Assembly: GCA_963691655.1 (NCBI GenBank)
Contig: OY829326.1
Location: 99,013,340-99,077,339, forward strand
Length of the DNA: 64,000 nucleotides
Reading direction: 5' to 3'
Source: Toxonevra muliebris
Taxonomy: Eukaryota; Arthropoda; Insecta; Diptera; Pallopteridae
The notes under the pieces were generated by a model. It was given only the letters and a program-made list of their open reading frames with translations, was not told where the DNA came from and did not search any database. This document shows, one piece after another, positions 45,011 through 56,455 of this stretch. The stretch's first letter is position 1. Every line of letters starts with the position of its first letter. The position numbers were made by a program, and so were the translations under genes.

Positions 45011-45172
45011 CAGATATTTTATAAGCATTGCTTTGGGTAAGAAGTGAGATCAAAAAAATTTTAACATATATAAAATTCAATAATCTTTAAACGGTTGATC
45101 TTAGAGTTTTAATTTTTTTTTATTAACTTGATACTATTTTACAAATTACAGAAAAATATAACTTTTATAGTT

Positions 45173-46195
45173 CTAAACACTATTTATGAACTCGTGGACC
45201 TTTTTTGGTAAGCCTTCCATTAGAGATTTGATAGTTGTTTCAGACACCTTTTTGGAACAGTTTGCCCATCTCCTTTTAAAATCTTCTATCCTTTGGGACA
45301 CATTTTTTGTGGTCTTTAAGTGTCTTTTCATAAGAGCCCAATATCTCCCCACTGGTCTTAGCTCCGGACAATTTGGAGGATTGTCCTCTCTTGGTCCAAA
45401 AACTATGTTATTACTTTGGTACAACTCCAGAGCTTTCTTGCCGTAGTGACGTAGTGATGCCAAATCGGGCCAAAAATATGTGATGTGGACACATTGTGCT
45501 CTCTTATGAAAGGAAGAAGTCTTTTTGTTCAAACATTCTTTGATGTATATTTCGGTATTTGAAGAGTCCACTGTAATAAATGACTTGCTCCTTTTGCCGT
45601 TGCCGCAACTGCATATAGCTTGCCATACCAGGAATTTTTTAGGAAATTTTGTCTGCTTTTGGATTCTAAATTGTTTTTCAACATTTCCTCCAGCATTGGC
45701 AACATAAAAATTTTGACCCGGAAGCTGCGTAAAATCTGCCAGTACATACGTTTCGTCGTCCATTATACAACATGAATATTTTTATATGAAATTCGATTTT
45801 AATTTACGAGCCCTACTTTTGGCGTCTAAATTTTTTGCAGCATTCCTGTGTGGAACTTTTTGGACTTTGTATGTTTTCAAACCTGCATTGGCTTTAACTT
45901 TTCGCATCAAATAGTCAGAGCACTCGGCTAACCGGGCAGCTTTTCTACCAGATGTGTTTGGAGATCTTTTCAATATGCTTTCGATTTTCTTGGCTTTTCC
46001 AATATCATGTGGTCGTTGTTTTCTTCCCGAACCAGGTTTCCTATCGATGGTCAAATTCTCCTGAAACTGTTTAATAACATTGGAAACAGTTTGACGGCAG
46101 ACCTTCAATTAATGGGCCAATTTTTTGTAGGACCAATTTGGATTTTTTTGAAAATTTTTATTAATTTTAAGATGTATTTCTTTTTCTTCACTCAT
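45173..46195 (-). pseudogene. Second DD37E-lineage transposase, catalytic E to G
   Basis: From ATG 46195 (MSEEKEIHLKINKNF) the frame runs through both helix-turn-helix motifs (RQTVSNVIKQFQENL; RKAARLAECSDYLMRKV) and KTYKVQKVPHRNAAKNLDAK into a catalytic domain with IMDDETYVLAD and YFWPDLASLRHY. It has nonsense codons after KKLAH and after KSNFI, with no net frameshift. The position of the catalytic glutamate, in CPELRPVGRYW, is glycine (GGG, expected GAG). A short tandem duplication of CACTACGT adds a residue after WPDLAS. It is related to, but clearly diverged from, the 23 and 40 kb elements. I did not find its terminal repeats. Confidence 0.88.
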
Positions 46196-47399
46196 TTTGA
46201 TCAAACTCACAATAAATCAACATTTTTGTGATTAAAAATAACAACTGACATATTTTTCAAAGATAACTAGATCAAAGAATTTTTTAAGCTTAACACCCAA
46301 AAAAAATTATTAGGTAAAACGTGTGTTAAGATTTTTTCAATCTCATTCCTTATTAGCTATTACACACACGCCAGATAATGAGCAATTCTTAAACTCTTGA
46401 AAACACATTTGAGATCCACCGTGAAAGAAAATCTACTTAATCGGTTATTATATATGAAATCATATATATTGTAATGATATATAGGATGTTCTATATAAGT
46501 TTCTAATATCTGAAAGCATTTAGAATTAACTAGCTCAATAAAAAACAAAAACTGTGTCTGGAGCATGAAGTTTTACTGTACTATATAAGGCAGTTATCAA
46601 AGCAATATAGACGAATAAAGTGTGGGATCAAATATTTAATTGTTAAAAAAAAAATTTAAAATCCCTCTTTACAAATGAACTCTCAAAAATAAAATGTAAA
46701 TACAAAAATAGATTTCACGTGAATCTCAATTATCAGCCTAGATCCTTACTACAAATAAGACCAAAATCACGGCAAACAATTCAAATGAATCAAATTGAAA
46801 TAATCGCCTATAGTGTCATCCGAAATGCAATTGAAAATTGCAACATTGAAAAATCGTTTTCGAAATTTTATAAGTTTACCGCTTCGTAGAATAAGCTTTT
46901 AACGCACTTGAACAACGTATCAATACCAACACTGCTACTTGCAGATTTATTTATATAAAGAAGAATATATATGCTTTGTAATGTTGAAAAAACCAAACGA
47001 AAATCAATTTCACATAGTTTTCCAATAGTTTAAAGTGATTAAAAAACGCATTTACAGTGTTTTCTCATGGCTATCGCAGTAAGTTGTTTCGGCTGTGGAC
47101 TGTGATAATACAGTTAGATATGTTTGTTAAGGGGATTAAACTTTTTATTGTTATCCGAATTAAGCTATTTTCATCTTATTCGATGGGTCACACTTGGCAC
47201 TTTTTACTACAAGATAAAATAAAAAAAAAAAAAAAAATGTGTTGAAAATTTTAGTCATAGATTTTTTTTTTCAAATATTCGTTAATTACTTGAAGTGGAA
47301 AAGATATACATACTTTCTTGCTCTGGTGTTAAAAAACTTTTACAAAATTTAACGCAATTTAGAAGTAAATTTGATCTTTGACATAACAAATAAATCCAA
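46196..47399. other. Unassigned AT-rich DNA
   Basis: No gene is supported. There are A-runs near 46643-46653 and 47218-47236. Confidence 0.45.
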
Positions 47400-47690
47400 C
47401 CTTGAAAATTTAGGACAATATGTTCTCAGTATTGATACAACGGTGGTGCAAAAGGATAATGACCACAAAGATAGCACCAAAAGACATATGAAACTTACAG
47501 AAAATGAGAAAGTTGTGTTGTTGAAATAGTTCCCGTAGTCATTAGATCTTAACCCTGACCAAAATTCAGCTAAACACACACACTCGCAAAAGCTCATCCT
47601 GTACAATTATAAAGGCCACCATATCGCAAGATGAGTATTTGAAATCATGCTGTCTCTTATATAAGATGCCGTAAAAGACAAAAAAAGACA
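47400..47690 (+). pseudogene. Tc1-like transposase C-terminal remnant
   Basis: A plus-strand frame reads TVVQKDNDHKDSTKRHMKL, and about 30 residues on, after two stops, SLDLNPDQN. This matches the Tc1 pattern QxDNDPKHTSK...SPDLNPIEN, which holds the second catalytic aspartate and the glutamate; here the glutamate position is altered. A KDKK-rich tail follows. The spacing matches DD34E Tc1 elements. It is heavily decayed and its ends are not recognisable. Confidence 0.7.
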
Positions 47691-48903
47691 GTAAAAACAT
47701 GTATCCACATTTTTTTCTTTAATATAAGATTTTTGCATTTTGCTATACCGCGTCACAATTGAGTAAATGGCTTCTTAATAAAAATTAATTTTTTTTTAAT
47801 TCAAATTGAAATTATATTAAATTTTTTTTCTAGTAAATAATTATGAAGCTTGTATTCATAAGATCCTTGTGCATGGAGCTGCAGTTGCTAAGAAAATACT
47901 TTTGACAATTGCCATAATGTATGAAGAAGCTCACAAAGACAGCAAAAAAATATTTAGGGAAGTCCCCGAAAAACATACTCGGAAAATCAGCAGAATTAAT
48001 ATATAGTAATACTGTAGCAATCCGACTCAGTCATATCTTTAGGAATAGGCTTATCAAAAATGAAAAGGGAAGAGTTTCCTCAAGAAGTTATTGCTTTATT
48101 CCTGGAATCGCCTGAAAGTAGAGATGATGGAAGCAGCAATAGCAACTTTGATAGCGATAGTGACTAAATATTGAATGCCACACCATGATAAAAATTAATT
48201 TAAAAATAAATTCTACAAATATATAATCGAATAGTTTAGTTTTTGCATGAAAATTGCTCAACGAGCTTTCCAGCTACTGCTCAAGACCCCCTCAAAGACC
48301 TCTCAAAGTCTCTAATTGTAAGATTGAAATAAACCAAACGTTATGTTTTCGAACAAGCATTCTCTGCGTAAAATTTCATTGAAATTGCCATATTATTACT
48401 TGAGGCACCACTGCGACCCCAAATATTAGTCCAGAAAAAAAATTAATTGTCAAAATCGAAATCTTGCATATTGAAAGCAGTTTTTGAAGTGAAACTTCTT
48501 TTCTCTTGTCCTAGTGTAAAAGCAACCGGATGTGACGTCGCGCGTAAGTTTGCAATGCGACATAATTTTATAGATCAGTGTGCATGAGGGGCTAAATATC
48601 AATATTCCGTAACTGAATTTACGAGCAAACTATATAATTAACGATTCATAAATAGTTTTAATTCAATATAACATTTTAATTGCACACACACACACACGCC
48701 TATGGCAGAAAGAACAATGTGTAGCGTCGCCATCTTAAAGTTTATGACAGTTATACATTTCACATACAGATGGCGCAAATGTCCAAGGAATTACATGAAG
48801 ATGTCGCACATAAAAAGAGTTCGTCTACAATTGTCATCGACATTACCGGTACAGAGTTGTAATTTTTGTTCTAGCATTAATCCCAAAAAACAAAAAAAAT
48901 TGG
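47691..48903. other. Unassigned DNA
   Basis: No gene is recognised. A frame near 48060-48165 ends in a Ser/Asp-rich stretch but matches nothing I know. A CA microsatellite lies at 48684-48699. Confidence 0.4.
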
Positions 48904-49142
48904 TTGTGTATTAACGAACACAAAGCAGAAGTGAAACTTCTGGTGAACTAAACGAAACACAAGCAAATGAAATTAAAAAACACAAGCCAATGAAGTAAAA
49001 AATTTAGCGATTGAAAAATTAAATTAATTAAAAAACACAAGCCAATGAAGTAAAAAATTTAGCGATTGAAAAATTTCATTTGTTTGTGTTTCGTTTAGTT
49101 CACAAGAAGTTTCACTTCTGTCTTATGTTCGTTAATACACAA
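48904..49142. mobile_element. Foldback/MITE with 70-bp inverted arms and an internal direct repeat
   Basis: The left arm begins TTGTGTATTAACGAACA and contains AGAAGTGAAACTTCT and GAACTAAACGAAACACAA; the right arm is its reverse complement with few mismatches, ending at 49142. Between them lie two copies of a segment of about 55 bp (AAAAAACACAAGCCAATGAA... offset 48981 to 49036). Long arms with a tandem centre are foldback-like. No coding capacity, and no clear target duplication. Confidence 0.88.
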
Positions 49143-49724
49143 TTTAGTTTTTTGTTTTTAAAAGTCATCAGATCAGTAATGTCCACCGCGTTTCGGTAAC
49201 TATCTGAAAATACCAAAAATCCGGTGGCCCTACTTACACGCACTTCCCCTATTTTATTTCTTGTTGTGATTCTCATTGTAACCACATTCCTTCAGTGAAG
49301 CTGACTAGTTCTATAAAAACTTAGTAAAGCAACTAGTTGCAAAGTTGTCAGTACTGGTTCCACTGCAACCCCCATTTACATACATGCTGTCAACCGCCTC
49401 TTTTACAACGTTAATAACATTTTGAGCAAATCAAAACTAGTTGCCGATTTTATTTTTTGGATGTAGTCATATGCCTTGTTTCGTAGTTACCAGTTATATA
49501 ACCAGTTGCGAAATGAACTACATATTTCTACGAGTAAATTAAACGCTTGGTGTTTAATTTTTATTTCATTTATTAGTTAAACATTTTTTGATACAAAAAT
49601 TTTTTCCATTGTAACTAAGCAATTCGTGCTATAAAATTATTAAAAATATATTTTAAAACTAATTGATTAATTTCAGTTTTGTAATGATTCAAAAAAAAAT
49701 ATATAATGTTACTGATATATGAAA
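49143..49724. other. Unassigned AT-rich DNA
   Basis: No gene or element end is recognised between the foldback element and the Helitron. Confidence 0.4.
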
Positions 49725-50121
49725 TCTTTATAAATATAACCGTAGAGCTTTGTGTGTATGTCATAGTGTAACTTCTGAACGACTGGACCGATTGATATTT
49801 CCAGAATATATTTTCTTAGGCGGAAGCATAGATCATAGCTATTCATAATGGCTCTTAGTAAAGTGGGCGTGGCACCTCCCATACAATCCTAATAGTTTTT
49901 TGGGTATATATCAAGAACCATTTATAGCACAGTAAAGAAATTTGGTATAATAACAAGAATTGACAATGCCATACTACAACAAAAATATAGGTAGGATTGA
50001 AAAAAGGGGTGTGGCACCTTCCATATAACCTGAATTTCCATCATGAGATACATATCATAGGAGCCATTTATGGTACGGTACTAAAATTTAGATTCTTTTA
50101 GTTTGTTGAATTAGTGGGACC

Positions 50122-50780
50122 ATGCTCCCTTTTCATTTTCTACTACTATTTCTACTTTTAATTCTACTACTATTTCTACTACTATTTTCTCTTTATTTTA
50201 GTCTTCTTTTTTCTACAAATTTTCTACTAATTTTTCAACCAATATTTTCCACTACTATTTTACTACTTATTTTGTACTACTTTTTTAATACATTTTTCCT
50301 AGAATTTTTTTTTATTTTGTACCGCTACTTTCTACTATTTCTAATACAATTTTTTTTATTAGTTGTAGACTTCTTTTTTTCTACATTTTTCTATTATTTT
50401 CTACTAATTTTTCAACCAATATTTTCTAATACTATTTTACTACTTTTTTCTACTACATTTTTAATACATTTTTCTACAATTTTTTTTTTCATTTTTTACT
50501 ACTATTTTTTACTACCTTTGTACAATTTTTTCTACTACCATTTTTTATTATTATTTCTAAAAATCTTTCAACTTCAATTGTACTATTTTTGTACTACTAC
50601 TACGTTTATCTATTATTCTACTACTTTTTCTGCTACTTTTTTATTACTTTTTTGCAACAATTTTTAATATTATTTTCTATTCTTTTTCCTACTATCTTTT
50701 CTACTACTATTTTCTTTTATAGCTATTTTCTACTACTTTTTCTATCCTTTTTCTACTATCATTTCTACTATTTTATGAAA
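50122..50780. repeat. Pyrimidine-rich TTCTACTAC field inside the Helitron
   Basis: About 650 bp of imperfect TTTCTACTACTATTTTCTAC repeats. They keep plus-strand frames of 181 and 76 codons open with a Phe/Leu/Tyr-only composition, which is compositional and not a gene. The bases are almost exclusively T, A and C on this strand. Confidence 0.85.
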
Positions 50781-51119
50781 CATCTTAAGACCCTGCTTCG
50801 CTATCTTAAAATCCGTTAGGTGGCGCTGTTACAAATGCTATATTTATAATAAATATCAAATTGGTTCAAATTTTTAAATAATTTTAATATAATTTTAGAT
50901 ATAATTTCAAGAATGGTCTTTGATATGAATATAGAGCCTCCTAAAATATTGTTTCTATAATTCAACTGAATCATAATAAAATTATTTAAAAAAAAAAATA
51001 AACTTTTTCCTTTTCTGTAATTTATATCTAACTGTTAAACTGATGACCCCGTTAGCATCAGCTGAGTTAATAGTCAGTTTATGCTAGCTGTTACTGCTTA
51101 TGAAGGAATATTTGCAGCA

Positions 51120-51360
51120 AATACATTAGGTCGATTATACTACACTGTTCATCCAAGACAACGTGATTGCTATTAATAAATGTACGTGGACCGACGTCAT
51201 ATGAATATTTAAGAACAGTTAATGGTCAATTATGCACCACAAATCAATACGCTTGCCGAGAACTGCAATTGCTTGAAGATGACAACCATTGGGATACAAC
51301 ACTGGCTGATGCGGCACTTAGTGCTACTCCACATCTTTTTCATTTATAATAATGCTCTGT
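51120..51360 (+). pseudogene. Helitron Rep/Hel protein C-terminal remnant
   Basis: The frame at 51167-51349 reads LLINVRGPTSYEYLRTVNGQ and then ELQLLEDDNHWDTTLADAAL. NVRGPTSFEYLRTV...CxxLGLLxDDxxWxxTLxEA is a conserved linker in the helicase part of eukaryotic Helitron proteins. Only this segment survives, close to the 3' end, as expected of an internally deleted copy. Confidence 0.8.
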
Positions 51361-51550
51361 TTTCAATCTACAGTCCTGCAAGTTAAATTCTTTTGAAAAT
51401 GTCAAATTTTATGCCTCATTTTTAAATCCAGGATTTTTTTCTAAATTCAATGCCCGGACTTTAAACTTGAATTGTCATTAACAATGCTCAATTTTAAACA
51501 TCAAGAACTTAATTTTTCTTCATTCAAATAAAAAAAAAAATCACCGAAAA

Positions 51551-51579
51551 GGCAGAACAACTTCTGCCGGGTCAGCTAG
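51551..51579 (+). terminator. Helitron 3' terminal hairpin and CTAG
   Basis: A 7-bp perfect stem with a CAAC loop sits 7 bp before the terminal CTAG, which is followed by T. This is the transposition terminator signature of Helitrons. Confidence 0.9.
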
Positions 51580-52126
51580 TGTATATATAAAACTAAAAAT
51601 GTAATGTTTATGTAAGTAAAAGAAATACTTTCTTATTGTACTATTATATCTAAATAAAAATACAAATAAAAATTCATGTGATAAAATTACACTGTGCTCG
51701 AATTTGAGAAAAAATTTTTGTAGCAGACGGGAGACATATCGTTTCTAACTAATTCGGGGTTTAGCAACGCTGATTATGAGAAGTGGAAGTTTATTTTTCA
51801 GCCGATTGTTCTGAAACTTTCAGAAACTATCTTTTTAACAATAACAATGATGTGTGCAAAAATGTAAGCTATTTCGATGTAAAACAAGGGTACCTCCCAT
51901 ACAAATTTTCCACTTTTTGGGAATTTTTGACGGTTTTTTGTATGGGCGGTATGTCTAAAATTATTTTTTTCAGCAAACAAATGTCAAATTCAGTTTTTTT
52001 CATCCCAAAAAACCCCTCGATACCAATTTTCACCGCAATCAGAAGAGGAACATGTATCTTCGTAGTATACCCCCAAGTCAAAACTTCAAAAAAAAATTTT
52101 GTATGAAACGACGATTTGAAATACAC
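51580..52126. other. Unassigned DNA with a 107-codon open frame
   Basis: The frame at 51783-52106 (plus) is Phe/Lys/Asn-rich and matches no family I recognise. The overlapping minus-strand frames are equally uninformative. The text around it looks like decayed repeat sequence. Confidence 0.35.
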
Positions 52127-53250
52127 TTGTGGACATAAAATTAAGTCATACACTTATGAGAATTTAAAAAAAAATAAAGTTTCTATTGAAAACAAAAGCA
52201 AAATCAACGGTAAAATAAATAAATAACAGTTCAATATTTAAAATTATAAAAGAAACAAACAGTTATAATGTCCAAGATGTACAAAATTTCCAAATTATCA
52301 TAAGTCTATGGTTAAATATGCGGTCATATAATTAAGTTATATGCAAAACAAAAATATTTAAAAATAATTACTTTGATGATTTTTAATTTTGAGCTGAAAT
52401 TTTAACTTTGGTACTGTTAGTACTTTGTGGAAACCATTTTTGCCTGATAGTTTCTGTACATCTCTTCGACAAGTACCAGAGCATTGGGCAGCAGTTATTT
52501 GATTCTATTCCTCCTGAATGATAGCCCATAATGAAGCCTTATTTGCAGGTTTTTGCGCTGCCACGACCCTTTTTAAAATACTCTATAGATTTTCTATATG
52601 GTTTAAGTATGGACTTTGGGCTGGCCACTCGAGAATTTTTATTTTGTTCTCATTAAACCAATACTTAAAGACCCGATATATGTGTTTTGGGTGGTTGTCA
52701 TGCTGAAAGATTCAACCCGAAGGTAAATTTTCACCGTATTCCCGGACAAACAATTAGACCAACCCCAGGTGAAGTGAAACACAACCAAACCATTACACAA
52801 GAGCCCCATGTTTCGCAGTTTTTTTCTAGTAAATTTTGGGTTCAGCTCAGTATTGGATGGATGCCTAACAAAGAGCCTTCCATCAATCCCAAACACATTT
52901 AATTTGGATTCATCGTTCCAAATAATAGTTTTCCAAAAATGCTGGTACTAGTAGAGATATCGTTTAGCGAACTGAATTCCCTGCGCAATATTTTTTTTTG
53001 GACCGTTGGGTTTATGTCTGCTAATTCGTCCTAATATTTTTTTTCATTTAATCGCTTTCGTATAGTTCTGGCTGATATTTTCAAATTATAATCTAAGTCC
53101 ATTTGTGATCTTAGTTTGATGAAATTTAAGAAATCGTTCATTTTGCTGAGAGTAATTAAGTACTTATCTTCAGCTGGAGTAGTTTTAAGTGTTTTTTGCG
53201 TTGCAAATTGCGAAAGAATATAAAATGACTTAATTATAAGTTAAAAACCA
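52127..53250 (-). mobile_element. Tc1-like DD34E element, degenerate
   Basis: The left end CACTTGTGGACATAAAATTAAGTCAT has an imperfect inverted counterpart at about 53224-53250 (AAAATGACTTAATTATAAG). The 1.1-kb spacing suits Tc1-like elements. The transposase lies on the minus strand between them. The outer bases at the right have decayed, so the limits are approximate. Confidence 0.75.
52420..53150 (-). pseudogene. Tc1-like transposase pseudogene (DD34E)
   Basis: Minus-strand reading gives LGRISRHKPNGP (N-terminal DNA-binding region), IIWNDESKLNVFGIDGR with the first catalytic aspartate, a 62-residue stretch through RKKLRNMGLLCNGLVV, then QHDNHPKHI with the second aspartate, and SPYLNHIENL with the glutamate. 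I count exactly 34 residues between the second D and E. The following tryptophan codon is TAG and a frame change occurs between the first and second motifs, so the gene is dead, although all three catalytic residues remain. Confidence 0.87.
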
Positions 53251-54102
53251 CTGAAATTCCTGAAGGTGTGATTTTAAGTAGTTATTAATATTGAATGATT
53301 ACTTCACATTTCATAGTCGAAGTGGCTTTGTTATGTGAGAAAGTGCAGTTGCTAGCAAAGTATTAATTTATATTTAACATCTTTTAATGCTGTATTACAA
53401 TAAATTCTTAAAACAAATTTAATAAAACATTTCGCGCTTAATTAATTAACATCTGTCGTATGTATTGCCGGTGGAACGAAATATCAAACAAATTAAATAT
53501 AAAATTAACGTCATCAACAAGAGATGCAGCAATTGATATGGACTTATACATATATATTAAATTATGGAGCGAAAAATACAATTTGTAAAAAAATGAAGAA
53601 TTTAAAACCACTATAAAAACAACAACTTCAACTTTTTACGTATTTGTAAGCAGTTATATTGTTTTCCTTTTTTTAAATGGAATTAATGACTTTTAAATAA
53701 TATGCATTATATCATTCCATATACTTTTTTTTTCTCAAAATTTAATGAATACTTTTAATATCAGTTGAGCTGAAATGATTGATACTTTCACAGAAATTCA
53801 CATCTATATATGTATATATGTATGTGTGTTCATGGTTATAAAAATATACATACTTATATTCATATTTAAATTTAATAAAGCAAAAACTATATTAATGAAA
53901 TCTATAGGTATATAAAGTAAATATATTTGTGTATATGAAAAATTAATTAAAAAAAAGAATGAAAATGAATTGAAAAATTCACAAGTTGACCACAAGAATG
54001 ATTCAATGCAATGCAGGCAAAAAATTGCATTACACATAAAAATATATTTTTGTACATAAATATGAGCAAAAAATTCATAAAATTATTTTCACTCAATTTT
54101 CA
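53251..54102. other. Unassigned AT-rich DNA
   Basis: Contains TA/TG microsatellite text near 53800-53830. No gene is supported. Confidence 0.4.
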
Positions 54103-54188
54103 TATATCGTCGCCTCAGAATTGATTTGGCGTATAGGCATAGGAATTCTTATACACATACGCCAAATCAATTCTCAGGCGACGATATA
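54103..54188. mobile_element. 86-bp palindromic hairpin element, copy 2
   Basis: The arms TATATCGTCGCCTCAGAATTG and GATTTGGCGTAT are mirrored by ATACGCCAAATC and CAATTCTCAGGCGACGATATA with one mismatch (54115). The loop text GTATAGGCATAGGAAT is shared with the copy at 24842-24909. This copy has longer arms, as though copy 1 had lost about 18 bp near its centre. Confidence 0.88.
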
Positions 54189-55735
54189 CATACCGTAAAG
54201 TGATAATATAATTAAATATAAAATAATTGTTATTGAATGCTATATGATGTTGCAATTACAACGGCTGAAACACAATAACAAAAGTAACAGTATCTTTTAT
54301 TCAAACGCAGATGCACACACACACAGTCGCACTTAAATTTATAGTCAGTATATATGTAGTTGCGCGTGTTATATATATAGATACTGTCATACTTAGCATA
54401 AACTCCTCAAATGTCATTTTTGAAAATGCTGCGTAGCGAGTATAATTAACAATAAGCTTAGAGGACTAACTTTCACAGAAAATTTGGGAAACGTACATAT
54501 CTTTCACCCTTAACAATTAAAACCCGTAATCAAAAATTCCTATCCTGCAAATATGACTGCACTTTTTTTAGCAAAAAATAATCAGGAAAGATGATCTCTG
54601 GTTTAAATGATTAGTTGTCAACGGAAATTTGAAACAGCTGTTAATATTTTAATTAATTTGGGCAATCATAAATTAACATTAAAGAATCAGTATGCTTTGG
54701 AACAGAACAGAAGCTGCACAATATTTCAGTATTTCCAAAATATCAGATGAATAGATTGTGCTAAGTATGGAAATGCATACCAATTAATGATTAAAAGTAA
54801 TTAATAAATTATTTGAGACATAATAATGTCAAGTATTCATTTGAATTTCATCTGAAACTGTATAGTAAAAACAATTAACAAATACCTGAAAATTTGCACA
54901 CACACACACACATATTCGCACACATATATTCTTCCCTACATTCATGTGTCTCTTTCAGTGCTATATTCAAGTGCTACGCACTTATTACATACATTAAAAC
55001 TGCATATACTTATTCATATTTGTGATTTATGTGCTTATTAAATTAAATATTAAAAATTATTAACATTAATTATATTTAATGTCTATTGCTGTGCGTATTT
55101 ACTGCGCTCGAACTGTAGTTGTTTTTGTTTCATATTCATAAATACATGAGTATGTAGTATATATTTTCAATTAAAATATTTTCGCTTGCAGCAGCAGCAG
55201 TTTTCGGTTCCATCGAAAGTGTTTGCCAAAATTTGTTGCGGTTTATCATTTGCTGTTAATATGCGGTAATGTTGTTTGGCTAACCACAGCAGCATTATTG
55301 TATTAAATTATTGTATTAATTATAATTTAATATTTATGAAAAAGATAAATTTAAATTAAAGTATATATGAGTTTTCTATAAAATCATATATTTTCATTTT
55401 GTATTTTATAATTATTGTAATGCAAATAAAATTATCAGTATGATGCTTGGTAGAAAAGAGTTAAGTAGCTATAGAACTGTAACTCAATAGAGCACATAAT
55501 ACACTAAAAAAAATATCATTGTAAAAGGTCTCGAACTAATGGATTTAATTTATACTCACTGTCATTTTGTTAATGATTATCTGGTCTTTTGATTTTACTT
55601 ATTCCATAGATTAGTTTGACCGTGCTATCTCTGCTAAGTCTATTACTTACTACTATTTTGTTTGTTTGTTTCTTTTTTAGTTCAGTTTTTAAAACCAAAT
55701 GTTGTCAGCGCCTCCTGCACTTCGTCTTTTTAATA
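54189..55735. other. Unassigned AT-rich DNA
   Basis: CA microsatellites (54313-54325, 54897-54912) and a short CAG run (55189-55200) occur; no gene is supported. Confidence 0.45.
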
Positions 55736-55739
55736 CAAA

Positions 55740-56455
55740 TTACTGCTTCCTTTCTGGGTATTCCACCGCCATAGCTTGAGTAGAATACTTTCCTAGCTGA
55801 AGTATTTTCTTTGATACCTTCAACATGACTCTGACTACTCGCTGGTTGGGGTCAATTATACCAATATCATCAGTGTATACAAGCAGCATGACATTCTTAA
55901 AGAAAATATTATTGTAGTATGAATTTAGATTGAAGAAGTTGCATATTGACGCGATCAGATTCATTTTACATCGTGCGGTTTTGTTTTTGTGTTTTTTTTT
56001 TACGATTGGACGTAGAATGAATGTCGGGTCAATGCTGGACTGAATGGTAGCTGTGTGATCTGCCGGTGACCTGCGGTTAGGTTACTGGATTGTTCTGCAG
56101 GATCACAGGGTTTAATGCTGGGCACGATAAAAAATTAAAATTGCAATGGCAAACCTTCAAGAATAATTGTCCTCGAAAATGTGTTCACTTCACTGTTTGG
56201 ATTCAGCTAAAACCGTAGGTCCCTTTCATTCGTGCACAAATATAACTCGCACAACAGGAGTTTATGCAAAAAGATTGGCTTAGCCCTCCATGGGTCAAAA
56301 TAGTAGTAGTAAACGGTAGACTGAGTGGTCTGAAGCCACTTTGATAAGTTCTTCTGGTTCAGCTTATTGACGATGGACTTTAGTCGTTCAGACAATATTT
56401 TCAATAGGATCTTGAATGCTAAAAAAACACAAAGTAAACGCTGTATTAGTCTCAT
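55740..56455 (-). pseudogene. LINE reverse transcriptase fragment
   Basis: On the minus strand, KILSERLKSIVNKLNQ near 56340-56400 matches the conserved RT segment LCERLKPxVNKLIGxYQCGF. About 480 bp later VMLLVYTDDIGIID carries the catalytic YxDD motif (here YTDD). The distance is about right for one RT domain. Stops and frame changes are frequent. The motifs resemble the LINE fragment at 58.9-60.1 kb, but both contain the same ERLK...NKL segment, so these are two copies. Confidence 0.75.

Larger units (their letters stand above)
49725..51579 (+). mobile_element. Helitron, degenerate, with both likely ends
   Basis: The 3' end shows the classic structure: a 7-bp hairpin GGCAGAA-CAAC-TTCTGCC, then GGGTCAGCTAG, followed by T. 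The 5' end is placed at TC (49725) after A, followed about 50 bp on by GTATGTCATAGTGTAACTTC and ACGACTGGACCGATTGAT, a text common near insect Helitron 5' ends. Insertion between A and T fits. Inside are a Helitron helicase C-terminal remnant and a long pyrimidine-rich repeat field. The 3' end is firm; the exact 5' base is inferred. Confidence 0.82.

Noticed and set aside
50122..50667. A 181-residue hydrophobic membrane protein
   Set aside because: The frame is a TTCTACTAC repeat field giving only Phe, Leu, Tyr and similar residues; it lies inside a Helitron.
51783..52106. A 107-residue host gene
   Set aside because: No recognisable domain, Phe/Lys/Asn-rich, and open frames on the other strand cover the same bases; no splice or promoter support.
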